From: an uncultured Methanoregula sp.
GTDB taxonomy: Archaea; Halobacteriota; Methanomicrobia; Methanomicrobiales; Methanospirillaceae
DNA length: 64,000 nt
Assembly (NCBI RefSeq): GCF_963678795.1
Contig: NZ_OY787452.1
Coordinates: forward strand, 248,001-312,000
Direction: 5' to 3'
Positions 18,186 through 27,874 of the stretch are shown here, piece by piece; within the stretch, counting starts at the first letter, position 1, and each line of letters opens with the position of its first letter. The translations under genes and the position numbers were made by a program. The notes under the pieces were generated by a model that ran no database searches, had not been told where the DNA came from, and was given only the letters and a program-made list of their open reading frames with translations.

Positions 18186-18205
18186 TACATACCCGGGTGA
18201 TCTGA

Positions 18206-20341
18206 ATGCGATATATCCGGCAGTTCGCTGTTTTCCTGGTACTGTTGGTAATGTGCGGATTCCTGGTGTATTCCGTCTATACCGACATCGAGTCAAAAAC
18301 CATCGCACAGGTGAACAACGAACAGGTAGTTCATGCCGGCCAGGCTGCGGCAGGATTTGAAAGTTTTTTCACCGCGTATAATAATTCCCTCACGTTTCTT
18401 GCAGGAAATGATCATATCGTAACCCTGGATCCCGATGGCAGGGAACTGATGCGGGATTTTTTTGTCAGCCACAATGGCGAGATATCGTCCATAACAAGGG
18501 TGGACGAGAACGGAATCATTACCTATACGTATCCCGTTGAAACCTCCACTGGCGCAAATATATCCACCCAGTCCCATGTCCGCCAGCTGATGAGCACCCA
18601 TGCGGTGGTGATCAGCGACGTCTTCACCTCGGTCCAGGGATTCAGGACGATAGCTTTTCATATGCCGGTCTTTGACGAAGGCCGGTTCAAAGGCAGTATT
18701 GCAATACTGATCCCGTTTGACACCCTTGCAAAAGAGAACCTGGGCAACATCAGGATTCTGGATTCCGGATATGCCTGGACGATCAGCCGTGAGGGAGTCG
18801 TCCTCTATTCCCCCTATCCCCAACTGATCGGCAAATCCGTCTTTGAAGTCTTCAATAATTCCCCTTCAGTCACTGCGATGGCACAGGAGGCGATGAAGGG
18901 ATCAAGTGGAGTCACGGCCATTACCGTCAACACGGATCCTGCCCGGAATATCTCCGGTCAGAAATTCCAGGCAATCTACCTGCCGGTAAACCTTGGTACC
19001 ACATCCTGGTCCATCATTGTCTCCACGCCGGAAAATGAAATTCTGGGCACGATACAGGGATTCCGGAACAATCTCCTCATCGTCTCTGCACTCCTGATCA
19101 TCTCACTCCTGTTCTTCACGTATTACCTGGCCCGGGCCCGGGGGATCGTAAAGGAAGAAGAGATCCGCAGGAAGGCGGAAGATGAACTGCGGGAAAGCGA
19201 GGAGTTCAACCGCAGCCTTGTGGAGAACCTGCCCGATATCATCGCCATCTATGACAGGGGAGGAATTATCAGATTCGCAAACCAGGCCGGACTGAACATA
19301 CTAAGGTCCTCTGAATCAAAAGTCATTGGAGAGCCCATCCTTTCCTTTGTCGCGGATTACCAGCAGGGCGAAGTGGAACAGAAGATGAGAGCGCGACTGT
19401 CCGGTGCCCGGTTCCCTCCCTATGAGGTAGATATCCGGGTCAGCGGCAAAAAGATCATCACTGCGATTCTCCAGGCAGTCCCCATCCGTTACAAGAATGA
19501 GCCGGTCGTGCTGGTCCTGATGACGGACATAACCGATCGCAAACAGGCCGAGCAGAAAATTCTTGAAGCCCATGCAGGTCTTGAGAAGAAGGTGCTTGAG
19601 CGGACCCGCGAACTGGCCCTGGCAAAAGAATCTGCAGAGTCTGCCGACCGGCTCAAGTCTGCGTTCCTTGCCACCATGTCCCACGAGCTGCGCACCCCGC
19701 TCAACTCCATCATCGGGTTCTCGGGGATCCTCTTACAGGAGCTGGCCGGGCCCCTGAATGAAGAGCAGCAGAAGCAACTCGGCATGGTCTCCGACAGCGC
19801 TGAGCACCTGCTCGCCCTGATCAACGACGTGCTGGATCTTTCGAAGATCGAGGCCGGAGAGCTCAGGATCGCAAACGAACCATTCGATCTCAGGCCCCTG
19901 ATCGAAAAAGTTGTCCGCACGGTCCGGCCTATGGCTGAAGCGAAAGGTCTCGGGCTGGAGATTGTGATTGCCCCCGAAGTAAGGGCAGTCAGGGCCGACA
20001 GCCGGAGGGTCGAGCAGGTCCTCCTCAATCTCCTCAGCAATGCTATCAAGTTCACGGAGCACGGACAGATCAGGATCGCCTGTGCGGTCCAGGGAGATGA
20101 AGCAAGAATCAGCGTGACGGATACGGGTATCGGGATAAAATCTGAGGATCTGGATAAGCTGTTCCGGCCATTCACCCAGGTCGAGACCGGCCTGACCCGG
20201 CAATACGAAGGAACCGGTCTCGGGCTCGCGATCTCAAAGAAACTCGTCACGCTTATGGGGGGCACTATCCGGGTGGACAGTGAACCAGGCATAGGAAGCA
20301 CGTTCAGTTTCACCGTGCCGGTGGACAGGAGTATATCATGA
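18206..20341 (+). CDS. Cache-PAS sensor histidine kinase
   Basis: A 711-residue membrane kinase: TM helix at about 5-25, extracellular Cache-type sensor (about 35-285), second TM (about 292-310), PAS domain (about 335-455; NLPDIIAIYDRGGIIRFAN), then HisKA ([17 protein letters not shown]) and HATPase. From the coiled coil onward it is about 80% identical by eye to the kinase encoded 20 bases upstream, so the kinase module was duplicated and joined to a different sensor. Its TGA overlaps the ATG of the next receiver, indicating translational coupling. Confidence 0.93.
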   Translation: MRYIRQFAVFLVLLVMCGFLVYSVYTDIESKTIAQVNNEQVVHAGQAAAGFESFFTAYNNSLTFLAGNDHIVTLDPDGRELMRDFFVSHNGEISSITRVDENGIITYTYPVETSTGANISTQSHVRQLMSTHAVVISDVFTSVQGFRTIAFHMPVFDEGRFKGSIAILIPFDTLAKENLGNIRILDSGYAWTISREGVVLYSPYPQLIGKSVFEVFNNSPSVTAMAQEAMKGSSGVTAITVNTDPARNISGQKFQAIYLPVNLGTTSWSIIVSTPENEILGTIQGFRNNLLIVSALLIISLLFFTYYLARARGIVKEEEIRRKAEDELRESEEFNRSLVENLPDIIAIYDRGGIIRFANQAGLNILRSSESKVIGEPILSFVADYQQGEVEQKMRARLSGARFPPYEVDIRVSGKKIITAILQAVPIRYKNEPVVLVLMTDITDRKQAEQKILEAHAGLEKKVLERTRELALAKESAESADRLKSAFLATMSHELRTPLNSIIGFSGILLQELAGPLNEEQQKQLGMVSDSAEHLLALINDVLDLSKIEAGELRIANEPFDLRPLIEKVVRTVRPMAEAKGLGLEIVIAPEVRAVRADSRRVEQVLLNLLSNAIKFTEHGQIRIACAVQGDEARISVTDTGIGIKSEDLDKLFRPFTQVETGLTRQYEGTGLGLAISKKLVTLMGGTIRVDSEPGIGSTFSFTVPVDRSIS

Positions 20342-20730
20342 AGATAAAAATTCTCTACATCGAGGACAATGACCAGAACTTCTACCTGGTCAGCTTTATC
20401 ATGAGCGCGAAAGGATATGAAGTGAAACGGGCACACGACGGCAGGGAGGGCATTGATCTTGCCATACAGGAGAAACCGGATCTCATCCTGCTCGATATCC
20501 AGCTGCCGATCATGGACGGGTATGCGACCGCACGCGAGCTGAGGAAAATTCCCGGCGTGAGTACAACACCGATCGTCGCGCTCACGTCCTATGCAATGGC
20601 AGGGGATCGCGAAAAAGCCCTTGAAGCAGGATGCACCGGCTACATCGAGAAGCCGATCAACCCGAAGACCTTCACGGAGCAGATCCAGCAGTTCCTTCCC
20701 TCCGTTGATTCAACAGGAGCTGGTAAATGA
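20338..20730 (+). CDS. Single-domain response regulator
   Basis: A 130-residue receiver of the DivK/CheY type: LYIEDNDQNFYLVSFIM, phosphoacceptor in LILLDIQLPIMDG (about residue 53), ALTSYAM and the conserved Lys in GYIEKPINP. No output domain. It overlaps the kinase before it by four bases (ATGA) and the hybrid kinase after it in the same way, so all are made together and it is the likely phosphate acceptor of one or both kinases. Confidence 0.93.
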   Translation: MKIKILYIEDNDQNFYLVSFIMSAKGYEVKRAHDGREGIDLAIQEKPDLILLDIQLPIMDGYATARELRKIPGVSTTPIVALTSYAMAGDREKALEAGCTGYIEKPINPKTFTEQIQQFLPSVDSTGAGK

Positions 20731-21974
20731 CAAAGATCCTGATCGCTGACGATATTGCCTCAAACCTCTACCTGCTGGAATCAATCCTGAAAGGAAACGG
20801 CTATTTCGTGATCTCTGCCAGGAACGGTGCCGAAGCTCTTGCCGCGGCAAAAAAAGATCCGCCGGATCTTATCATCACCGATATCCTGATGCCGGTGATG
20901 GACGGGTTCGAGCTCTGCCGGCAGTGGAAGGCCGATGAGCGGTTGCGGACCATCCCGTTCATCTTCTATACGGCCACCTATACCGATCCCAAGGATGAAC
21001 AGTTTGCCCGCAGTCTCGGGGCTGAGCGATTCCTCGTCAAACCCTTAAAGCCTGAAATCTTCGCAAAGGTGGTACGGGATGTGCTTGAAGAGGCACACAG
21101 CAGGATCGGGACCGTTCCTGTACAGGTCCAAGGTGACGAGAAGAAGATCCTGCAGGAATACAACGAAGTGCTGTTCCGTAAGCTCGAGAAGAAGGTTATG
21201 CAGCTTGAATCCGAGATCGCCGAGCGGAAAGCGGCACAGGAACAGCGGGAAGCGGTTATCAGGGAGCTCGAGGTGAAAAATGCTGAACTGGCACGGTTTA
21301 CTCACACGGTATCCCATGAACTCAGGACCCCGCTCATCACAATCCAGGGATTTGCCGGGCTGGTGGATAAGGAAGTATCCAAAATGGGGGATTACCCGGA
21401 CCTGAAAAACCATGTCCGCCGTATCGCTGCTGCCATTAATACGATGGATGCACTGATGGCCGATCTCCTCCGGCTCTCCCGTGCAGGGATAACTATCAGC
21501 TCTCCGGAACCGGTCGGGTTTGGTATCATCGCCCGTGAAGCAGGAGACATTCTGGCCCAGCCGCTTGAGAACCGGGGTGTAAGGCTTGAGATTGCACCCG
21601 ATCTTCCGGAGGTAAATGTTGATCGTACCCGTATCAGGGAGGTTATGGTGAATCTCATTGATAATTCCATAAAGTTCCTTGGGGACCAGAAGTACCCGAT
21701 CATCCGGATTGGTATGGACCCGGGAGGGAAAAGACCGGTCTTTTTCGTGCAGGACAATGGCATAGGAATCGAACCCCGGTATCTTGACCGGATCTTCAAC
21801 CTGTTCGAAAAACTTGACTCAGAATCACCGGGAACCGGGGTAGGCTTATCGATTGTCAAACGAATCATCGAGGCCCATGGAGGTAAGATCTGGGCAGAGT
21901 CGGAAGGGCCACAAAAAGGCGCGACGATCCGGTTCACACTCCCCCTGCCTGCCGATAAGTGGGAACGCAGATAA
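20727..21974 (+). CDS. Receiver-histidine kinase hybrid, cytoplasmic
   Basis: A 415-residue protein: receiver (about 1-120; IADDIASNLYLLES, IITDILMPVMDG, LVKPLKP), coiled-coil linker, HisKA with [19 protein letters not shown] and HATPase (NLIDNSIKFLG, VQDNGIGIEP, GTGVGLSIVKRI). No membrane segment. The receiver is nearly the same as that at 14623 and resembles the remnant at 14250, so this domain spread locally. As the last gene of the operon it probably receives phosphate on its receiver and passes signals through its own kinase core. Confidence 0.92.
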   Translation: MTKILIADDIASNLYLLESILKGNGYFVISARNGAEALAAAKKDPPDLIITDILMPVMDGFELCRQWKADERLRTIPFIFYTATYTDPKDEQFARSLGAERFLVKPLKPEIFAKVVRDVLEEAHSRIGTVPVQVQGDEKKILQEYNEVLFRKLEKKVMQLESEIAERKAAQEQREAVIRELEVKNAELARFTHTVSHELRTPLITIQGFAGLVDKEVSKMGDYPDLKNHVRRIAAAINTMDALMADLLRLSRAGITISSPEPVGFGIIAREAGDILAQPLENRGVRLEIAPDLPEVNVDRTRIREVMVNLIDNSIKFLGDQKYPIIRIGMDPGGKRPVFFVQDNGIGIEPRYLDRIFNLFEKLDSESPGTGVGLSIVKRIIEAHGGKIWAESEGPQKGATIRFTLPLPADKWERR

Positions 21975-22173
21975 TAATAACAACTTTTTATATTCTGGTT
22001 ATTGGCAGGCTGATGCTTTCGGGGCCATACGAACTCCCGGAAAAAGGTACCTGAAAAATGCCGGATCTGCACCGGCTCGTGTGGTGGATGCTGGTCCGGC
22101 AGGACAGCGTGTATAGATTCTACCGTCAAGGGAGGGTCAGGCCGGGTGTAACTCCCTTCGGCAGTATTCATTT

Positions 22174-24834
22174 TTACGTACGGTCAGTAAAACGGTATAC
22201 CCCTTTTGGCACAACAATCTCGAACCGTACACCTTTGCCGGGCTCCCCATTCTCGGTAATCGTGATACCGGTAATCTGAAGGATCTCCCGGGACAGGAAG
22301 AGACCAAGACCGGTATGCCTGCCAAACCCTTTCCTGAATAACTCCTTTTTATCATCAGCGCTGATCCCGTTGCCATCATCCTCATACAGGATCCGGAGAT
22401 CCTCTTTTCCTTCACTCGCGATTACGCGGATCGTTGTCATCTTCTCCCCGCCATAGCCCAGGGAGTTGTCGATGAGGTTGTAAAACACTTTTTCAAGCAG
22501 GGGATCGGCAAATACCTCAAGAGATGGGCACCGGGTCTCAAGTGCGATATTCCGCATCGGGTGTGCAGTTCCTGCATCCCGGACAAGCACACTCACATTC
22601 TGCCATACCGGGGATTTCACACCGAGATCCTCGTAATCCTTGGTGAACGCGATCTGGCGGGTAATGGCATCGGCAATTTTCTGTTCCTTGGTAAAGAAAC
22701 CCTTAAGTTCAGCAGGTTTGTCGATGGCATCTTCACTAAGCGATATATAGGCATTCAATGCCATCAGCTGGTTTCTGATGTCGTGCCGGGTGATACTGGA
22801 GAGCAGGTTCAGTTTGTTGTTCATCTGCCGCAGGGCCTCTTCTGCCTGCCTGCGGTTCTGGATATCGTAGCAGGATCCGATATACCCGGCAAATTTCCCT
22901 TCCTCCATATAGAATGGTTTCCCGCTGTCATTGAGCCAGTGATAGGTACCATCATGATACCGGAGCCGGTATTCCATCTCGAAGGGTGTTCTTGCATGGA
23001 AATGATCGAGATACGTTTTCACACACCGTTCGAGATCGTCAGGGTGGACACCTTCTGCCCACCCGTCACCAAGTTCCTGTTCAATACTCCGGCCGGTAAA
23101 TGCAAGCCAGTCCCGGTTGAAATAATCGCACTTGCCATTCAGATCCGCCCGCCAGATCGGGTTGGGGAAATCATCGAGGATCTTCAGGTAGAAGTCACGC
23201 GCCATCCTGATATCGTCATCTGCCCGTTTACGTTCGGTGATGTTCTCAAAGACCGCCACAAAATAACCCTTGCTTGGGCTGAAGACCGAGACCTTCAGCC
23301 ACATCTTCAGCGGTTTGAAGTCGATATCGAATGTCTCCGGTGTACCCGTTGATGCCACACGCCCGTACGTATCAAAGAGCTCCGGGGCTAACTCACGGAT
23401 ACCGGGTATCGCTTCAAGAACACGCTTCCCTTTGATGTCCTGAAGGCCGGTCAGCTGTCCGAACTTCCGGTTAACATCGATGTACTCCCAGTCCGCCGGT
23501 CTCCCCTCCGCGTCATAGATCATCCGGCAGTACGCAAACCCTTCCAGCATATTATCAAAGAGCGTCCGGTACTTTTCCTCGTTCGACCGCAGGGCATCTT
23601 CTGCCCGCGTACGCTCGATGATATGTCCCATCCGCTCGGCAACGGCATGTATCAGGTGCCGCTCCTCTTCTATAAACGGCCCTTTATGGATTGCCGGCCG
23701 TTCCTCCAGGTAACAGACTTCCACACGTCCCACAGGCGTGCCGTTCACCAGGATTTCGCGCACCAGCATCCAGGGTGTTTCCCGGAACCGGACTGTCTGG
23801 AATGTCTGTCCATCAAGCACGATGCGAGCTTCAGCATTTTCGGGGAACTGCATGGCCGGGGAGAGGAAGGTTACCGTTTTTGCCAGGATCTCGCTCGTGG
23901 AAATTTCCGGCTGTTCCAGCAGGGCCGAGATACTATACAGGCAGTTCAGTTCCTTGAACCGCTCGTTCAGCGCATACTCGTCCTGCCTGATCTTCCGCAG
24001 GAGAAGATCGTATGGTTGTGTAAGGGCAATGACAACGAATGCCCGGTAGAAGAAGTAGACTGACAGGAGCCGGAAAAGGTGGCCGAGCATGTTCATGAAC
24101 CCGTACACGCTGACGTAGGAGGTGAAGGCCAGTTCGCCAAAAATCAGGAATGCCTGTGCGGCGATGAGGTAGTGCCATACCGTGGGATCGAAATGCTCGC
24201 GCCTCCGGTACAGGATGATGATGGTTGCAATCAGGATCGCGGAGATGACATACTCGCTTGCAATCTTGAACGGGGTGAGCCCGGTGCTCTCGATAAAGCA
24301 CTGCGGGAAGTTCTGCCAGACAAAGATGCTAAGAAAGATCAACACGCAGGCGGCAGTGCAGGCCGATACGATGATCCCGGTATCATATTTCCGGTCCCTG
24401 GTGATTGTTCTGCCAATGAAAAGGGTTGCAACAAGGAAGGTTATGCTCTGGAAGTACCGCCCTGCAATCCAGAGCTGGGTGGGGAGATCTGAATTATTTC
24501 CGGGAAATATCCCCATCCCCTTATACGCAAGGGTATGCACGAGATCGATGCTCCCGATGAAGAGAAACGAGATTCCCACGATCAGGAAAAACGCATCATC
24601 GATATCACGCCGGGTATTCCAGACTATGATAAAAATTGAGAACGCAACAGCAATACCGGCAAGTTCAACGATCCCATGAAAGAGAATATAATTCTGGAGA
24701 CTGATGAGATACAAACCGATCAGGATTGCTGCGGCGATTGCCCCGCTGAGGATGGTGATCGGAAGAAAAAACCTTTTTGTGGATTCTGGCACTTCTGAAT
24801 TTTTTTCGATTATCATCACACAAGGCGACTCCAA
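22174..24834 (-). CDS. MASE3-type membrane sensor histidine kinase with two PAS domains
   Basis: An 886-residue kinase. Residues 20-280 hold about eight hydrophobic helices with DLVHTLAYKGMG and WIAGRYFQS, typical of the MASE3 membrane sensor. A GAF-like segment (about 300-410) and two PAS domains (about 420-545 and 548-670; second with DYFNRDWLAFTG and WAEGVHPDDL) follow. The core has SSITRHDIRNQLMAL with its histidine, VFYNLIDNSLGYG, YEDDGNGIS and TGLGLFLSREIL. ATGs at codons 1 and 7 both fit. It stands alone, facing away from the kdp operon. Partner regulator not visible. Confidence 0.9.
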   Translation of the reverse strand: MESPCVMIIEKNSEVPESTKRFFLPITILSGAIAAAILIGLYLISLQNYILFHGIVELAGIAVAFSIFIIVWNTRRDIDDAFFLIVGISFLFIGSIDLVHTLAYKGMGIFPGNNSDLPTQLWIAGRYFQSITFLVATLFIGRTITRDRKYDTGIIVSACTAACVLIFLSIFVWQNFPQCFIESTGLTPFKIASEYVISAILIATIIILYRRREHFDPTVWHYLIAAQAFLIFGELAFTSYVSVYGFMNMLGHLFRLLSVYFFYRAFVVIALTQPYDLLLRKIRQDEYALNERFKELNCLYSISALLEQPEISTSEILAKTVTFLSPAMQFPENAEARIVLDGQTFQTVRFRETPWMLVREILVNGTPVGRVEVCYLEERPAIHKGPFIEEERHLIHAVAERMGHIIERTRAEDALRSNEEKYRTLFDNMLEGFAYCRMIYDAEGRPADWEYIDVNRKFGQLTGLQDIKGKRVLEAIPGIRELAPELFDTYGRVASTGTPETFDIDFKPLKMWLKVSVFSPSKGYFVAVFENITERKRADDDIRMARDFYLKILDDFPNPIWRADLNGKCDYFNRDWLAFTGRSIEQELGDGWAEGVHPDDLERCVKTYLDHFHARTPFEMEYRLRYHDGTYHWLNDSGKPFYMEEGKFAGYIGSCYDIQNRRQAEEALRQMNNKLNLLSSITRHDIRNQLMALNAYISLSEDAIDKPAELKGFFTKEQKIADAITRQIAFTKDYEDLGVKSPVWQNVSVLVRDAGTAHPMRNIALETRCPSLEVFADPLLEKVFYNLIDNSLGYGGEKMTTIRVIASEGKEDLRILYEDDGNGISADDKKELFRKGFGRHTGLGLFLSREILQITGITITENGEPGKGVRFEIVVPKGVYRFTDRT

Positions 24835-24914
24835 CTATCTTTTCTGGACGTTGAGGATGATATCTTTTATTCTTACAGAAGCGGATCTGCATTAAAACAT
24901 ACCCTGCATAATGG

Positions 24915-25173
24915 GAAGAAAATACGCCCTGTACGGGCCAGAATTCCCATCTTTCTATTCAGGCCGACTCCGGAAAACCCCGTAAAACCGCCCTTTTCAG
25001 TTCCCGTGAAGAATAACCATAAATTAAGCCCTGTTTGCCAAAATACGGCTGGAATGCACGTCGTAGAATGGCCGTTAAAGCCCCTGCAATCGAGGTCTTC
25101 CCAGCCATACATTTTACCCAATCCGGAGCCGGAAAGGCCACTGGAACGCGAATATGAAGCTCGTTTTTTCGGG
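24915..25173 (-). repeat. Dispersed ~250-bp repeat, copy B
   Basis: This copy aligns along its length with copy A at 13600-13855, beginning near CGCCCTGTACGGGC and ending after GGAACGCGAATATGAAGC. The minus-strand frame is open for 88 codons and encodes LHIRVPVAFPAPDWVK, nearly the peptide of copy A. It occupies most of the space between the MASE3 kinase and the kdp promoter. Confidence 0.65.
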
Positions 25174-25348
25174 TGATTGTGACAAAAAGGAGGTCCGGGC
25201 AGGCTGCCGGTGCAAGCCGGTGCAAAGGTTTCCCCGCACGATCAGAGATCCCGCGCGATCACCCCTATTTTAATAATAACACATGGAATCATTCTTCCAC
25301 CACGATCGGACTCCACGACGATAAATGATGCTGAACTCATTTTCATGT

Positions 25349-25390
25349 AAGTATAAAAAAAAGCAAATCGATCAATGGGCATAAATACCG
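25349..25390 (+). promoter_or_regulatory. Probable kdp operon promoter
   Basis: Two TATA-like candidates, GTATAAAAAAAAG (25351-25363) and CATAAATACC (25380-25389), precede the fusion gene at 25466. The gene also has a strong ribosome-binding site, GGGGGA at 25455-25460. No operator was recognised. Confidence 0.4.
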
Positions 25391-25465
25391 CCAGCCTGAA
25401 CACTGGGTATAGTAAACTCCCCACCCCAATGGTCCGGAGTCAGCCAATCCTTCCGGGGGACTTCC

Positions 25466-27871
25466 ATGCGAATCGGATCCGGTGTAACCATCATCCTGAA
25501 CCAGCTCAGGCCGGCCCTGATAATCTTCCTCCTGCTCACGCTTATCACGGGGATCTGTTATCCGCTCCTGATCACCGGCATTGCGCAGCTGGCCTTTCCC
25601 ACGCAGTCAAACGGGAACCTTATTCTCCATGACGGGAAGGTGGCAGGTTCGGCCCTGATCGGGCAGCCGTTCACATCCCCGAAATATTTCTGGGGCCGTC
25701 CATCGGCTACAACACCGGTCCCCTACAATGCCGGCCTCTCGTCGGGCTCAAACCTCGGGCCGTCAAACCCGGCCCTTGCGGATGCGGTAAAAGCCCGCGT
25801 TGCTGCACTCCATGCATCAGATCCCGCCAATACCCGGCCCATACCGGTTGACCTTGTCACATCATCCGGGAGCGGGCTTGACCCGGATATCAGCGTTGCC
25901 TCGGCGTATTACCAGGTTCCCCGCGTTGCCCGGGAGAGGAGCCTGAATGAGGCGAATGTCAAAAATCTCGTCACCAGCCAGATCGAACCACGGCAGTTCG
26001 GGATCTTCGGTGAGCCCCGGGTGAATGTCCTGAAGCTGAACCTTGCCCTGGATGACCTGGCAGTTTCCGGAACCGTCCCCGGATCAGTACCGCAGGAAGA
26101 TTTGCCATCACCGGATACCACGGGACTACGGATCCCGGACTGGATATTACTCGTTCTCTTCATCGGAGTTTTTGTGGTAACCGTTGTCCCGCTCGGAAGG
26201 TTCATGGTCCACGTACTCCGGGGCGAACCGCACCTGCTCTCCCCGGTCTTTATACCGATCGAACGGTGGATCCTGTCCTGGTCTCAGGTTAGGGCGGAAG
26301 ATGAGATGGACTGGAAGAGTTTTGCCATTGCAATGATGGTCTTCTCGCTCATCGGCATCGTGTTCCTCTTCCTGCTCCAGCTCACCCAGCCGGTCCTTCC
26401 GCTCAATCCCGCGGGCATCGGGGCGCCCACGTGGGATCTCGCGCTCAATACGGCAGTCAGTTTTGTCACCAACACGAACTGGCAGGCCTATGCCGGTGAA
26501 ACGGGGGTCAGTTACTTAACGCAGATGATCGGATTGTGTGTCCAGAACTTCACTTCGGCAGCAACCGGTCTTGCGATCCTTGTCGGGCTTGCATACGGCC
26601 TGTCCCGGAGATCTTCCTCAACAATCGGGAACTTCTGGGTACTCCTGGTCCGCAGTGTCCTCATCCTCCTGCCGGTCAGTATCATTATTGCCCTTGTCCT
26701 TGTCTCGCAGGGAACGGTCCAGACCCTGTCAGGGCCGGTTGTTGTTCCCATTCTTGACCCGGTGAAGGATGCCGGTGGTGCGCTTGTCACAACACAGACC
26801 ATCCCGCTGGGACCGGCAGCATCCCAGGTTGCGATCAAGCAGCTCGGCGTCAACGGGGGCGGATTTTTCAACACCAACTCCGCCCACCCGTTCGAGAATC
26901 CCACGCCGTTTTCCAACTTCATCGAGATGATCGCGATGCTCCTGATCCCTGCAGCGCTCTGCTATTCGTTTGGCAGGATGGTCGGGGCCGGCAGGAAAGG
27001 GGTGAGTCTCCTGATCGCCATGACGATCATCTTCCTGCCACTCCTCGGGATCGCCATCGGGGCAGAGCTGGGCGGCAATCCCACGTTTGGCACCCTGGGA
27101 ATCGACCAGACAACAACGAATCTCCAGCCGGGGGGGAACATGGAAGGCAAGGAGGTGCGGTTCGGCATCGTCTCCTCTGCGCTCTTCTCGGTGGTGACGA
27201 CATCCGCGTCCTGCGGGGCGGTGAACGGGATGCATGACTCGTTCACCCCGATCGGGGGATTTGTCCAGCTCCTCATGATGCAGTTCGGGGAAGTTGTGTA
27301 CGGGGGCATCGGTTCCGGCCTGTACGGCATGCTCGTGTTCGTGGTAATCGCGATGTTCATTGCCGGGCTCATGGTAGGCAGGACCCCGGAGTACCTTGGC
27401 AAGAAGATCGAGCCCCGGGAGATGACGATCGCCACCATCATTATCCTCGTTCCCATCTTCCTGATCCTCATCGGCACGGCTCTTGCGGTTCTCACGGATC
27501 CCGGGAAAACCGCAGTCCTGAACCCGGGACCCCACGGGTTCTCCGAGATCCTGTACGCCTTCACCTCCGCGTCCCAGAATAATGGCAGCGCTTTTGCCGG
27601 GCTCTCGGTGAACAACCTGTTCTACAACCTTGCAACGGCAGCCTGCATGTTCATCGGCAGGTTCGGGGTTGCCATCCTGACCCTGGCTCTCGCCGGTTCC
27701 CTTGTAGTGAAGAAGATCGTCCCGGCCGGCGAGGGAACACTCTCCGACCACCGTCCACTCTTCATCATCTGGCTGGTCTTTGTCGTTGTCATCATCGGGG
27801 CTCTCAGTTTCCTGCCGGCTCTTGCTCTCGGCCCCATTGTCGAACATCTCATGCTCGGCGGGGGTGTCTGA
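25466..27871 (+). CDS. kdpCA: KdpC-KdpA fusion: potassium-transporting ATPase subunits in one chain
   Basis: Residues 1-195 are KdpC: one N-terminal TM helix, FPTQSNGNLI, GQPFTSPKYFWGRPSAT, SGLDPDISVASAYYQVPRVA. After a linker of about 25 residues, residues 220-801 are KdpA with the K+-pore loops SFVTNTNWQ, GVNGGGFFNTNSAHPFENPT, TTSASCGAVN and NNGSAFAGLS, plus GRTPEYLGKKIEPREM. Normal operons encode A, B and C separately, with C after B. Here C is at the front and translated with A, fixing 1:1 stoichiometry. The first KdpA helix is present (WILLVLFIGVFVVTVVPLG). KdpB follows three bases after the stop. Confidence 0.95.
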   Translation: MRIGSGVTIILNQLRPALIIFLLLTLITGICYPLLITGIAQLAFPTQSNGNLILHDGKVAGSALIGQPFTSPKYFWGRPSATTPVPYNAGLSSGSNLGPSNPALADAVKARVAALHASDPANTRPIPVDLVTSSGSGLDPDISVASAYYQVPRVARERSLNEANVKNLVTSQIEPRQFGIFGEPRVNVLKLNLALDDLAVSGTVPGSVPQEDLPSPDTTGLRIPDWILLVLFIGVFVVTVVPLGRFMVHVLRGEPHLLSPVFIPIERWILSWSQVRAEDEMDWKSFAIAMMVFSLIGIVFLFLLQLTQPVLPLNPAGIGAPTWDLALNTAVSFVTNTNWQAYAGETGVSYLTQMIGLCVQNFTSAATGLAILVGLAYGLSRRSSSTIGNFWVLLVRSVLILLPVSIIIALVLVSQGTVQTLSGPVVVPILDPVKDAGGALVTTQTIPLGPAASQVAIKQLGVNGGGFFNTNSAHPFENPTPFSNFIEMIAMLLIPAALCYSFGRMVGAGRKGVSLLIAMTIIFLPLLGIAIGAELGGNPTFGTLGIDQTTTNLQPGGNMEGKEVRFGIVSSALFSVVTTSASCGAVNGMHDSFTPIGGFVQLLMMQFGEVVYGGIGSGLYGMLVFVVIAMFIAGLMVGRTPEYLGKKIEPREMTIATIIILVPIFLILIGTALAVLTDPGKTAVLNPGPHGFSEILYAFTSASQNNGSAFAGLSVNNLFYNLATAACMFIGRFGVAILTLALAGSLVVKKIVPAGEGTLSDHRPLFIIWLVFVVVIIGALSFLPALALGPIVEHLMLGGGV

Positions 27872-27874
27872 TTT

